A stretch of DNA of 64,000 nt from Cymbidium sinense (GCA_021442155.1 CM038217.1:145077643-145141642); one strand, 5' to 3'. Shown: positions 23,885 to 36,059, counted from the first letter of the stretch. Numbers and translations: made by a program. The notes: generated by a model not told the origin, from the letters alone.

Positions 23885-24765
23885 GATCTGTACTCCAAAA
23901 GATATGAGAGTAGATGCAAAAAATACCCAAAATCATCCAAGCAGCCATCAAATTGCTTCCATTAGAATGCCCTAAACATAATCTCAAGAAATAGGCAAAA
24001 TAAACTTGACCCGGGAGTCCCTAAATGCTCTGTACCCTCCAAAGAGGTACAGAGAGTACAGATGCAAAAAAATACCCAGAAATCATCCAAGTAGCCATCA
24101 AATTGCTTCCATTGGAATGCCCTAAACATAATCTTAAGAAACAGGCAAAATAAACTGGAAATAAAAGTCCCTAAATGCTCTGTACCCTCCAAAGAGGTAC
24201 AGAGAGTACAGATGCAAAATAACACCCAAAAATCATCCAAGCAGCCATCTAATTGCTTCCATTAATGAAACATAAACTCAATAAAAGGCAAAATAAATTG
24301 GGAAAAGATAAATGATCTCAGATCCTCCAAAGAGGTACAGAGAGTACAGATGCAAAATACCCCCCAGAAACCATCCAAACAGCTTTCAAATTGCTTACAT
24401 AGTAATGTAATGAACATCATCTAAAGAAACAGGCAAAATAAACTGGGAAAAGAAGTCTCTAAATGCTCTGTACCCTCCAAAGAGGTACAGAGAGTATAGA
24501 TGCAACAAAACACCCAGAAATCATCCAAGCAGCCATCAAATTACTTCCATTGGAGTGCCCTAAATATAATCTCAAAAAATAAGAAAAATAAACTAGAAAA
24601 AAAGGACTCAAATGATATGTACCCTCCAAAGAGATATACGATGCAAAAAAATCATCCAAATATTTCAAATTGAACTAGAATGTAATGAACATTATTTCTA
24701 GAATGCAAAATAAATTGGAAAAAAGGTAATAAATGCACTCTGAGGTACAGATGTAAAACATATTT
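23885..24765 (-). repeat. Inner block of the right arm array, about 6 units
   Basis: Same unit as the left arm in reverse orientation, with well preserved copies (GTACCCTCCAAAGAGGTACA near 24030, 24180 and 24470). It is separated from the outer right-arm block by the FAR1-like gene. Confidence 0.92.
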
Positions 24766-25640
24766 CTTACACATATTTTTTGCTACAGTCCAATGATTAC
24801 AAGGTCCTCAGTAGGGGATTAACTCAATCACTATTGCTTAAAGAGCTACAAATAGTCTAGTGGGAAAATCCCCTAGCTAAATACAGTCTAAACATCTTGG
24901 TGTGTCTGTTAAGTTAAAGAGAGTCATCTTTGGGACTCTAAAGCATAAATAAAAGATTGTATGAAGAACACAAAACTGATAATGCATCAAAATATTTTTC
25001 TGAAATAATATCCATCATAGTACCCTTCAACCGATGATTGATTATGGAGCTCGAGTTAAATTCTCGCATATAGAATATCATATTAGTGATGATGATTTGT
25101 GATAAATACTCGATAGAGGCAGAGTGTGATGATTCTCAAACACTATCGTACTTTGGTTGTAGTAGGGTTTGAAGATTAACAATATTTAAAATACTAATAG
25201 GCAAATAGAAAATTACTCTTTGCTTTCTTGGATCTCTCCCAATATCTTAAGCCTTGAGTTGGAAATACCCTTTGACGTGTTTAACTGGATCCTTTAAGAT
25301 GTCTTTCCTTATCTGTCGTTGACTTCTTCTTCTTAACGCTTGTCGGAGAATTCTCACTTATTATAAAGTTAACATCATCATATAGTTATTTTAGGGATCC
25401 AAGCATATAGTCCTCGCCTCTTATTGCCCTCAGGCTCGACGCTTATTTGATATGCATATCGATGTGATTAAAAAATAATGGCAGTAGTATTTCCATCTGT
25501 GCTTGCCACAACTATTAATTTTCTATATGCACTATCAATGTAAATATCCCTCTTGCTCAACCATCGTGATGAGATACTTATCCGGAATGCGCACAACATC
25601 TTCCTGACTAAGAACTCTGATACAGTGGGCACAAAGTAAT
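24766..25640. other. Spacer 3' of the FAR1-like transposase
   Basis: AT-rich sequence between the inner array block and the transposase remnant. No domain recognised; parts near 25500-25640 may be the decayed C-terminus of the minus-strand transposase (the SWIM region would be expected here). Confidence 0.45.
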
Positions 25641-27135
25641 CCCATCATTTCAAATTTTTTGCAAGTATAAGTTACTTCTAGGGTAGTCTAAAATGTACCA
25701 TGTTTTGGATGCATTTTTATTTTCTAAGTTTCTCACCAAATACTCCATGGTGCTGTCATCTGACTTAGTTACCGATAGGCCTCCAACTCTATGCAAAAAT
25801 TCCTCTTCAAACATAGTGTAAACCTTTCTTGTATAAAACATAGCAGCTTGTTTTAGAATTGGACTGGTCTTAACAACAAGAACAATCGATGACTGGCTAC
25901 ACTTGAAGTCTTCATCATGTTCATTCGATGCCATGTCTCCATAACCTTTTCCAACCCCAAGAAACAATCTGTGAGTGAACTTGTTGGTTTAGATATTCCG
26001 TGACATACATTATTCGTGGACTCACTACGTTGCATTGACAAGATGCCCATGCGAGTCGAATGCAATGGACCACTTGGATCTAATCTTATAAAGCTCAGAC
26101 AGCCAAGCATGATCATGCAAATTGCCTTCTTCTAGCATGGCAGACCAAGCTTCTTTAAACTCTTCCTATGAGTCACACTTACTCAAGCATTTATAAAATA
26201 GCCCTTGTACTATCTTATTACTATTAAAGCAATGAACCTTGGAAGGAACTTTCTTTGAAATATGCCATCGCACAACCTATGATGAGTATGTGGTAATTTT
26301 GATAGCTCGCTATAGCGATATTGATCAGTGAATATTGTTATAGGATGTCTATCACTCATCAATCGAAGAAATGTTTGGAATAGCCATGGGAATGACTCAA
26401 TTGTCTCTTTTGATAAAAAAGCTACTCCAAATAATACATTTTGCCAATGATGATTTACTCCAATAAGAGGGGCACAAACAAGATTATATTTATTGAGTCG
26501 ATAGCTTGTATCAAAAATTATCACATCCCCAAAATAATCATATTCTATCCTAGACATGCCATTGCTCCAAAAAAAGCTTACTAAGCAATCGACTCATCAA
26601 CTTGTACATCCCATGCAAACATCTCATCCATTGTCTTTCCTTAAACATAAAGATTACATCACACCATTCACAATCTCGATTTTTCTCTTCTCAATAAAAT
26701 TGAAAGCATCTCTTTTGTGATATTCTCTACGCACCAACTTCCTGGTTAAATAGTTGATGCTTGCTCTAATTCCATATTGTCTCAACGACGCCTTCTCAGC
26801 TAATGACTGTGATCAAGATGTAAGAAGAAAGATTATGACTTCGTATATTTTTAATCATCTAATTCCTCCAAATCAATAGAGAATCTAATCATGGGACAAT
26901 CAATTCTTGTATCAACTTTCTGGAATTTTGTTAAGCCATTTAGACTATTTCTTCTTTGCACATAGAAAATCTTTTGATTTCAATTTCTTTGAGTTTGGCC
27001 AATAACTAGTATGGTCCTTCAAGACCGTCAATTTGATGTGCATAGTGACAAGATGCATACGCCATTTCATTATGAACTATGGTGCCAAAAAGTTTCCCCA
27101 AATTTGGGTCATTAGACATCACGACTTCATCATCG
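25640..27135 (-). pseudogene. FAR1/FHY3-like MULE transposase remnant
   Basis: This transposase would cut and move MULE-1. Minus-strand blocks in order are SNDPNLGKLF-like residues and NEMAYASCHYAHQIDGLEG near 27120-27020, YGIRASINYLTRKL near 26740, KRDAFNFIEKREI near 26690, then YDYFGDVIIFDTSYRLNKYN (26490-26550) with the first catalytic Asp, LIGVNHHWQNVLFGVAFLS (26410-26470), ESFPWLFQTFLRL, ITIFTDQ (26320-26345) with the second Asp, and HRLCDGIF. C-terminal pieces include NEHDEDFKCSQSS and YTRKVYTMFEEEFL (25810-25840). It matches FAR1 rather than MuDR proteins. Frame breaks show it is dead. Confidence 0.9.
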
Positions 27136-27164
27136 CATAGCTCATTGACCGCATTCATTTGGCC

Positions 27165-28400
27165 AAGCAGATACAAAAATATGTTACAAAATACAGATGT
27201 AAAAAATCACCCAGAAATCATCCAAACAACCATCAAATTGCTTCCATTGGAATATAATGAATATAATCAAAAGAAACAGGCAAAATAAAGCGAAAAAGAA
27301 ATTAAATGCTGCTCCAAAGAGGCAATGAGATGCAAAATACTCCAAATAAACCATCCAAGAAGCCATCAAATTGCTTCCATTGGAATGCCTTAAACATAAT
27401 CTCAAGAAATAGGCAAAATAAACTGAAAAAAGGCCATAAATGATCTGTACCCTCTAAAGAGGTGTAGAGAGTACAGATGCAAAATACCCCCCAGAAAAGC
27501 AGCCATCAAATTACTTTCATTGGAATGTCCTAAATATAATCTTAATAATTAGGCAAAATAAAATGGAAAAAGAAGTCTCTAAATGCTCTGTACCCTCCAA
27601 AGAGGTACAGAGAGTACATATGTAAAATACCCCAAATAAATCATCCAAGCAGCCATCAAATTTCTTCCATTGGAATGCCCTAAACATAATCTCAAGAAAT
27701 AGGCAAAATAAACTGGAAAAAAGGCCATAAATAATATGTACCCTCCATATCCCCCAGAAACCATCCAAACAGCCTCCAAATACTTCCATTAGAATGCCCT
27801 AAACATAATCAAAAGAAGTAGTCAAAATAAACTTGCAAAAAAAGTCCCTTAATGCTCTGTACCCTCCAAAGAGGTATAGAGATTACATATGCAAAAAAAT
27901 AATCAGAAATCATCCAAGTAGCCATCAAATTACTTCCATTAGAATGCCCTAAACATAATCCCAAGAAACAGGCAAAATAAACTGGAAAAAAGGCCATAAA
28001 TGCTCTGTGCCCTCCAAAAAGGTACAGAGAGTACAGATGCAAAATACCCCCGAGAAACCATCCAAACAGCCACCAAATGCTTCCATTGGAATTCCATAAA
28101 TATAATCAAAAGAAGTAGGCAAAATAAACTGGAAAAGGAAGTCATTCAATGCTCTATACCCTCCAAAGAGGTACAGAGAGTACAGATGCAAAAAACTGGA
28201 ATGTAATGTAATGAACATTAAATTGCTTCCATGGTAATGTAATGAACATTATCTCAAGAAATAGGCAAAATAAACTGGAAAAAGAAGTCTTTAAATGCTC
28301 TATACCCTCCAAAGAGGTACAGAGACTACAGATGCAAAATAACACTAAAAAGTAAAAAGTTCAACAAAAAAGTATCTAAATTACTTCTAATGGAATGTAA
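27165..28400 (-). repeat. Outer right arm array of MULE-1, about 8 units
   Basis: Reverse-complement copies of the left-arm unit, for example CCATCAAATTGCTTCCATTG, AATGCCCTAAACATAATCTC and GCAAAATAAACTGGAAAAAG, in inverted orientation to 15650-20240. Shorter than the left arm. Confidence 0.93.
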
Positions 28401-28654
28401 TGAACATATTCTCTTCAGACAGACCAGGAATATCACTAACAAATCATAAAAAAAATATACGAGATACATTACCGATGAACTTTTATTTAATACATCCTCA
28501 GCTAAATTGGTCGCTATTTCCTCACCTTCTCCATCTTCATGGTTCTTTTGTAAAAGGAGATTTTCTATTTCTTCGAGCTCATTTTGCTTGAAAAAACTAA
28601 CCCTAAACCCTAAATCGTCATATATTTTTTTAAATTCCTCCCATGCATTCCAAT

Positions 28655-28816
28655 GATGCTTACGTCAATGCCGGGAAGTGTAAGTCATGAATACACCATC
28701 CCTTTATAGCCGTCGCCATTGCTCTAACCACTAAAATGGGGAAAAAATACTTATCCGCCATGGATTAGAGTCCGCATGTAAAGCTACGTGCGAATCTCCG
28801 GACATAATATTTTCTT
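28655..28816 (-). repeat. MULE-1 right terminal inverted repeat
   Basis: Complement of the left terminus, ending CATAATATTTTCTT. Includes AATACACCATCCCTTTATAG and GCTACGTGCGAATCTCCGGA. Confidence 0.85.
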
Positions 28817-29394
28817 GAGAAAAAGAGAGGAAGTCTTTGGTTTTGGATCCCAGAGTCAAGAAGAGATAATCTACTGAGAAGAAGCAAAGGCTGAATTCTT
28901 CGAGAAAATATTACGTGCGGAGTCCAGACGTAGCTCTACGTCTAGACTCCAATAGCAATGCAACACTTGTCCATTATAAAAAATTTGTATTTTTTCACTT
29001 AAGAACGATGTCAATTGATGGAGCTTAATGACATCATTTACATTACCCCAGGCCCAGCCCAGCCCGGCCCATTCAAATAGCGGGAGAAATTTAAAAGAAA
29101 TATGTATATAGATTTAGGGCATAATATATTTTTTTTCATAAATCAAGCTCGAGAGAAAGCAAAAATCTAATTTCATTTTTGGGAAGAACTGAAGATGGAG
29201 AACGAATTGAAGTTATGTCCTTGATGATATTGAATCAAATTAGTGGATGATATATTAAAAAAAATACATTGGTAAATTTCCTAAACCGTTTTATATGTAC
29301 AATTTTTTTAGGATTTATTAGTTATTCTTTGAAAATCTTTTATTTAATGTATTTCCTATCGTTAAGAATTCTTTGCAAGAGGATTTTGTTTATT

Positions 29395-31262
29395 TTAGGA
29401 ACTGTTTTGCATGTATACTCTCTGTATTCTTATGAGAGTACAACCCATTTTATCTTTTTTTTGTCAAATTTTTGATCATGTTTGGATATAATATGATTAA
29501 TATACGGTATTACAAGTTGTTTGGAGGCTTTTGGTTAGTTTTAGTGATTTGCATTTCTCTATACTCTCATGAGAGTACATTTTTTTCAATTATTTTTTGG
29601 CATGTTTGGAGAGAATAAGTTAATTACATTCCAATAGAAGCAATTTAGAGGCTAATTAGTTGATTTTTAGGGGCAGATTTGTATTTGTACTCTCTGTACT
29701 CTCATGAGAGTATTTTTTTCAATTTATGTCTAATTTTTTGGCATGTTTGGAGAGAATAAGTTAATTATATTCCATTAGAAGTAATTTGGAGGCTGATTGA
29801 TTGGTTCTTAGGAGTAGATTTGCATCTGTACTCTCTGTATAATCATGAAAGTACAAATTTTTTTTCAATTTCTATCAAATTTTTTGGCCTGTTTGGAGAG
29901 AATGAGTTAATTAAATTCTATTAGAAATAATTTGGAGGTCGATTGATTTTGAGGCGATTTGCATCGTACTCTACTCTCATGAGATTTTTTTCAATTTATG
30001 TCAAATTTATGTCAAATTTTTTGGTATGTTTGAGAATAAGTTAATTACATTCCATTAGAAGTAATTTGGAGGTGATTGGTTGGTTTTAGATTTATATTTG
30101 TACTCTATACTCTCATAGTGATTTTTTTTCAATTTATGTCTGATTTTTTGGCATGTTTGTAGAAAATAAGTTAATTACATTCCATTAGAAACAATTTGGA
30201 GGCTGATTGGTTGGTTTTTAGAGACAGATTTGTATCTATACTCTCTATACTCTCATGAAAGTACAGATTTTTTTTTTCAATTTCTGTCAAAATGTTTGGC
30301 ATGTTTGGAGAGAATAAGTTAATTACATTTCATAGAAGTTATTGATTGGTTGGTTTTTAGGGGCATATTTGTATCTGTACTCTCTATACTCTTTGTACTC
30401 TCATGAGAGTACATATTTTTTTTAATTTCTGTCACATTTTTTGGCATGTTTGGAGAGAATAAGTTAATTACATTATATTAGAAGCAATTTGGAGACTGAG
30501 TGGTTGATTTTTAGGGACAGATTTGCTTCTATACTCTCTGTACTCTCATGAGAGTACATATTTTTTTTAATTTCTGTCATATTTTTTAGCATGTTTGGAG
30601 AGAATAAGTTAATCACATTTCATTAGAAGTAAGTTGGAGACTGATTGGTTGGTTTTGCATTCTATACTCTCATGAGTACTGATTTTTTAATGTCGATTTT
30701 TTGGCATGTTTGGAGAATAAGTTAATTGCATTCCATTAGATATAAATTGGAGGCTGATTGGTTGGTTTTAGTGAGATTTTTTGTACTCTCAAGAGCGTAC
30801 ATATTTTTTTTTCAATTTTTGTCTGATTTTTTTTCATGTTTGGAGAAAATAAATTAATTACATTCCATTAGAAGCAATTTGGAGGCTGATTGGTTGGTTT
30901 TTAGGGACAGATTTGCATCTATACTCTTTGTACTCTCATGAAAGTACAGATTTTTTTAATTCTTGTCAGATTTTTTGGCCTTTTTGGAGAGAATAAGTTT
31001 ATTGCATTCCATTAGAAGAAATTTGGAGGCTGATTGGTTAGTTTTTAGGGGTAGATTTGCACCTATACTCTCTGTACTCTCATGAGAGTACAAATTTTTT
31101 TTTTTTTCATTTTTTGGCTTGTTTGGATAGAATGAGTTTATTACATTCCATTAGAAGCTTTTTGGAGATTGATTGGTTGGTTTTTAGGGGAGATTTACAT
31201 CTGTACTCTCTGTACTCTCATGAGAGTACATAGCTCTGTACTCTCATGAGAGTATAGAGCAT
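29395..31262 (+). repeat. MULE-2 left arm array, about 14 units
   Basis: Unit blocks: GCATCTGTACTCTCTGTACT, CTCATGAGAGTACAGATTTT, TTTTCAATTTCTGTCAAATT, TTTTGGCATGTTTGGAGAGA, ATAAGTTAATTACATTCCAT, TAGAAGCAATTTGGAGGCTG, ATTGGTTGGTTTTTAGGGGC. CTGTACTCTCATGAGAGTAC is part of a perfect 26-bp palindrome (CTCTG...CAGAG) at each unit. It is recognisably related to the MULE-1 unit in the GAAGCAATTTG and CATCTGTACTCTCTGTAC parts. Confidence 0.95.
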
Positions 31263-31915
31263 TTTGTCAATCCAACTGCTCAATATAGAGTTGAAAGCAT
31301 TATTTCAATCAATTTGGGTGTTTTTTCATGAAAAATGATCTTTAAATATATTAAATCATTATTTTTCAAATTTCTTTTTAATGCTACATGTCTAATATTT
31401 TATGAAGGGTTTATAACAATGTGTGATATGTCAAATGCAAATAAAATGTGTTAATCCTTCATTCTTACATGTTCTTCTACAATAAATTTGGGTAATTTGT
31501 AGTTCCTTTGTTTCAATTTTATGATGATGAGGTTTAATTATGTAAGTGATGATGTTGAATCAATCACAATTGAACTCACATTAGTAATGATGTTGAATAT
31601 TTTTATAAATAATATTTTTATTTTTAAAAGAAAAACAAAATGTTTTTTAAAACTTATTAAATAAAATGACTTACAAGAAAAATAAATAAAAGTAATCCCT
31701 ATCATGAACTAAGCCATAAAACTAGAGCAATTCAAGTTAATTAAAGTTAATCAAATGGCTGTCTAACATTCCATAATGAGTTTTTTTAAATAAATTTTCA
31801 TTATGTGCGCATTATTTATTCAAAATTATTAAGCACATTTTGTAATAAATTTAAGTTAATAAACCTGTAAAAAAATACATTCTTCCCAAGGCAGAATAAG
31901 TGAAAAAAAATAAGA
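31263..31915. other. Central unique spacer of MULE-2
   Basis: About 650 bp of AT-rich sequence between the two arms with no array units and no gene. It would be the loop if the arms paired. Confidence 0.75.
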
Positions 31916-34715
31916 AAATAATTTGTACTCTCAAGAGAGTATAAAGAGTACAATTGAAAAACAAAAAAGCTAATATTAAGGCTCCAATCAACATGTAATT
32001 GAATATAATAAATATTTCCTTTCCAAATAGACTAACAAAATTGGAAAAAATTGTGAAATATCTGTTCTCATGAGAGTAATGATACAAAATAAAAAAAAGT
32101 AACCTAACACCTCAAATTGCTCCAAATAAGTTGTAGTAAACACATTCTTCCCAAGCAGGCCAGAATAAGTGAAAAAATAAGGAAATAATTGGTACTCTCA
32201 AGAGAGTACTGAAAAAAAAATAAAAAAAGCTAATATTAAGGCTCCAATCAACATGTAATTGAATATAATAAATATTTCTTTTCCAAATAGGCTAACAAAA
32301 GTGGAAAAAATTTGTGAAATTGGTCTGTACTCTCATGAGAGTACAAAGAGTATAGATACAGAGAGTACAGATGTAAATCTGCCCCTAAAAATCAACCAAT
32401 CAGCCTCCAAATTGCTTCTAATAGAATTTAATTAACATATTCTATCCAAACATGCCAAAAAATATGATGAAATTGAAAAAAAAATATGTACTCTCATGAG
32501 ACTACAAAGAGTACAGAGAGTATATATACAAATCTGCTCCTAAAAACTAACAAATTAGCCTCCAAATTACTTCTTATGGAATGTAATTAACTTATTCTCT
32601 CCAAACATGCCAAAAAATTTGACATAAATTGAAAAAAAATACTACCATGAGAATACATAGAGTGATGCAAATCGTAAAACCAACCAATCACCTCTTACTT
32701 AATGGAATGTAATTAACTTATTTTCTCCAAACATGCCAAAAAATCGACATAAAAAAAAAATGTACTCTCATGAGAGGCAGAGATACAAATCTCTAAAACC
32801 AACCAATCAGCCTCCAAATTACTTCTAATGAATGCAATTAACTTATTCTCTCCAAACATGCCAAAAAATCTAACAGAAATTTAAAAAAAAATATGTACTC
32901 TCATGAGAGTACATACAGTACAGATGCAAATCTGCCCCTAAAAATCAACCAATCACCTCCAAATTGCTCCTAATAGAATTTAATTAACTTATTCTCTCCA
33001 AACATACCAAAAATATGAAATTGAAAACTAAAATTAGAGTATAGAGAAAGAGCAGATGCAAATATGTCCCTAAAAATCAACCAAATAGCCTCCAAATTGC
33101 TTCTAATATAATGTAATTAACTTATTCTCTACAAACATGCTAAAAATGTGACAAAAATTGAAAAATAAAATCTGTACTCTCATGAGAGTACAAAGAGTAC
33201 AGAGAGTACAAATACAAATATGCCCCTAAAAACTAACCAATCAACCTCCAAATTGCTTCTTATGGAATGTAATTAACTTATTCTCACCAAAAATGCCAAA
33301 AATTTTGGCAGAAATTGAAAAAAAAATCTATACTTTCATGAGAGTACAGAGAGTTCAGATGCAAATCTATCCTAAAACCTAACCAATCAGCCTCCAAATT
33401 TCTTCTAATGGAATGTAATTAACTTATTTTCTACAAACATGCCAAAAAATCAAACATAAATTGAAAAAAAAATCTATACTCTTATGAGAGTACAGAGAGT
33501 ACAGATATAAATTTGCCCCTAAAAACTAATCAATCAGCCTCCAAATTACTTCTAATGGAATGCAATTAACTTATTCTCTCCAAACATGCCAAAAAATCTG
33601 ATGGAAATTGGAAAAAAAAATATGTACTCTCATGAGAGTAGAGATATACAATCGCCTCTAAAATCAATCAATCAACCTCCAAATTGCTTTTAATAGAATT
33701 TAATTAACTTATTCTCTCCAAACATGCCAAAAAATATGATAAAAATTGAAAAAAAAAATATGTACTCTCATGAGAGTACAGAAAGTATAGATACAAATCT
33801 ATCCCTAAAACCAATCAATCAGCCTTCAAATTACTTCTAATGGAATGCAATTATCTTATTTTCTTCAAACATGCCAAAAAATCAAACATAAATTGAAAAA
33901 AAATCACTCTCATGAGAGAGACAGACTGACCGCCTAAAACCAATCCCAATCACCTCCAAAGCTTCTAATGAATGTAATTAACTTATTCTCCAAATATGCC
34001 AAACAAAAAATTGAAAAAATTTGTACTCTCATGAGAATCTGAGAGTACATAACGCCTAAAACCAACCAATCCTCCAAATTTCTAATAAAGTAATTAACTT
34101 ATTCTCTCCAAACATGCCAAAAAATGATATAAATTATCTCATGAGAGTAGAATACATAAATCATAAAATCAACCAATCAGCCTCCAAATTATTTCTAATA
34201 GAATTTAATTAACTCATTTTCTCCAAACAGGCCAAAAAATTTGACATAAATTGAAAAAAATAATTTATACTTTCATGAGAGTACAGAGAGTACATATGCA
34301 AATCTACCCTAAAAATCAACCAATCAGCCTACAAATTATTTCTAATGGAATGTAATTAACTTATTCTCTCCAAACATGCCAAAAAATCAAACATAAATTG
34401 AAAAAAAAAATTATACTCTCATGAGAGTACAGAGAGTACAAATACAAATCTGCCCCTAAAAATCAACTAATCAGCCTTCTATTGGAATGTAATTAACTTA
34501 TTCTCTCCAAACATGCCAAAAAATCTGACAAATTGAAAAAAATTTGTACTCATGAGTGCAGAGTACATGCAAATCTTCAAAACTAACCAAAAAGCCTCTA
34601 AACAACTTGTAATACCGTATATTAATCATATTATATCCAAACATGATTAAAATCGACAAAAAAGACAAAATGAGTTGTACTCATAAGAATACAGAGAACA
34701 TGCAAAATAAAACAA
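31916..34715 (-). repeat. MULE-2 right arm array, about 20 units
   Basis: Inverted copies of the left-arm unit (GCCTCCAAATTGCTTCTAAT, AATTAACTTATTCTCTCCAA, ACATGCCAAAAAATTTGACA). Longer than the left arm by about six units. Units near 32640-32760 and 33900-34150 are shortened by many small deletions. Confidence 0.95.
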
Positions 34716-35230
34716 ACAAAATCCTCTTGGAAAGAATTCTTAACAGTATAGGAAATATATATTAAATAAAAGATTTTCAAAGAATATCACTAATAAATCC
34801 TAAAAAAATTGTACATATAAAATGGTTCAGGAAATTTACCGATGTATTTTTATTTAATATATCATCCATTAATTTGATCGTAATATCATCAAGGACATAA
34901 CTTCTGAATTCGTTCTCCATCTTCAGGGTTCTTCCCAAAAAATGAAATTAGATTTTCTGTTTCTCTCTGAGCTCGATTTGTCTGAAAAAAAATATTATGC
35001 CCTAAATCTATATACATATTTCTTTTAAATTTCTCCCGCGCATTCGAAAGCCATTTCTCCCACTGTTTGAATGGGCCGCCTGGGTAATGTAAATGATGCG
35101 TCGTTCAATTGACATCGCTGTTAAGTAAAAAAATGCAATTTTTTTATAATGGACAGGTATTGTATTGTTATTGTAGTCCAGACGTAGAGCTACGTCCGGA
35201 TTTTGCACGTAATATTTTCTTGAATTCTTC

Positions 35231-35952
35231 ACGCGTGAATCCCTTTAGAGGGCAAGATAAAAAAAAAAAAAAAAAGGAAAGGGTTGGCTGCTCTTTGTCA
35301 AGAGGAAATGACTTGGCTGAACGTGATGGTCAATGTATGGGAAAAAGAAAGTAAATTAATTAATTGTCAAGTAGAAGATTTTTATAATACAATTTTAATT
35401 TAATTTATTTTTCATTTTGAATAATTATATTCTCTCTTTTTCTTCTTTTTTTTTTCAGCTAGAGTTGTTTAATTTAATTTTCTTGATTTTTTTTAATGAT
35501 AGTTTTGACATCTCTAAAATTAGAGTAGACATAAAAATATATGTATAATTAGTTAATCTAGAATGATATATATATATATATATTTTTAATATTTCACTTT
35601 TAAATTCATTCTATTTTTTTTATTTCATTTTTTATTTACCAATTGATTAACACATAAGTTCAAATATAAGCAATATCTTCTTCTTTTTAATTTAATTTAA
35701 CATTACTATATATAAAATTCATTCTAGATTGATTTTAAGTTGATTTAATTTCATCAAATTAATTTATCTAATAAAATATTTATAATAGATATATTGCTGT
35801 ATTTGTGAATTCAATATATGTACATGTCTTGAATCATGTATAACAGTTTAGTGTTTAGGTAAGTAATTTATGAATCTCCTAGTGTTAGACACATGTAATA
35901 TGAACATTCTTTTTAGCCATCTCCAATGTTTCAGACATATAGGTGTAGTCCA
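35231..35952. other. AT-rich spacer between MULE-2 and MULE-3
   Basis: Holds a poly-A run at about 35260-35275 and a short TA run near 35570. I see no gene or repeat boundary. It is part of the Gypsy C interior or another unresolved insertion. Confidence 0.5.
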
Positions 35953-35961
35953 TTTCACATT

Positions 35962-36045
35962 GGCTTAATTTTTAAATTAGGCCATTTTATAAACTTAATT
36001 AGGTGATTAGCCATTATAAAAAAAATTTAAAATAGGCCTAGCCCA
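35962..36045 (+). repeat. MULE-3 left terminal inverted repeat
   Basis: GGCTTAATTTTTAAATTAGG through AATAGGCCTAG, with a close inverted copy at 42690-42770. A TATA-like word is absent; transcription probably starts in the GC-richer part near 36060-36200. Confidence 0.9.
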
Positions 36046-36059
36046 ATCATCTGACGGCC

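Larger units (their letters stand above)
15309..28816. mobile_element. MULE-1, large Mutator-like element with hairpin-array arms
   Basis: Terminal inverted repeats at 15309-15485 and 28655-28816 share AGAAAATATTACGTCCGGAG and ACTCCAATCCATGG with their complements. Inside them are inverted arrays of a 150-bp unit (left 15650-20240; right 27165-28400, with an extra right-orientation block at 23885-24765). Coding remnants are a PMD/Ulp1-like gene on the plus strand and a FAR1-like transposase on the minus strand. The termini match MULE-2 and the 179-bp MITE at 44492, which have clear 9-bp duplications. For MULE-1 the flanking 9-mers (ggaaaaaca and gagaaaaag) do not match well. Confidence 0.83.
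28902..35221. mobile_element. MULE-2, gene-less MULE made of two inverted palindrome-array arms
   Basis: Starts GAGAAAATATTACGTGCGGA and ends GCACGTAATATTTTCTT. A perfect 9-bp duplication GAATTCTTC flanks it (28893-28901 and 35222-35230). Both arms are inverted copies of each other from the terminus inward, through a 500-bp subterminal part (AGGGCATAATATATTTTTTT and its complement) into arrays of a roughly 146-bp unit. There is no transposase or other gene. It shares termini with MULE-1 and is a non-autonomous member of that family. Confidence 0.93.

Noticed and set aside
15309..35221. Reading the regular repeated arrays as a CRISPR or a centromeric satellite
   Set aside because: Units are 140-150 bp without unique spacers and occur in inverted arms bounded by MULE termini, with a 9-bp target duplication for MULE-2.
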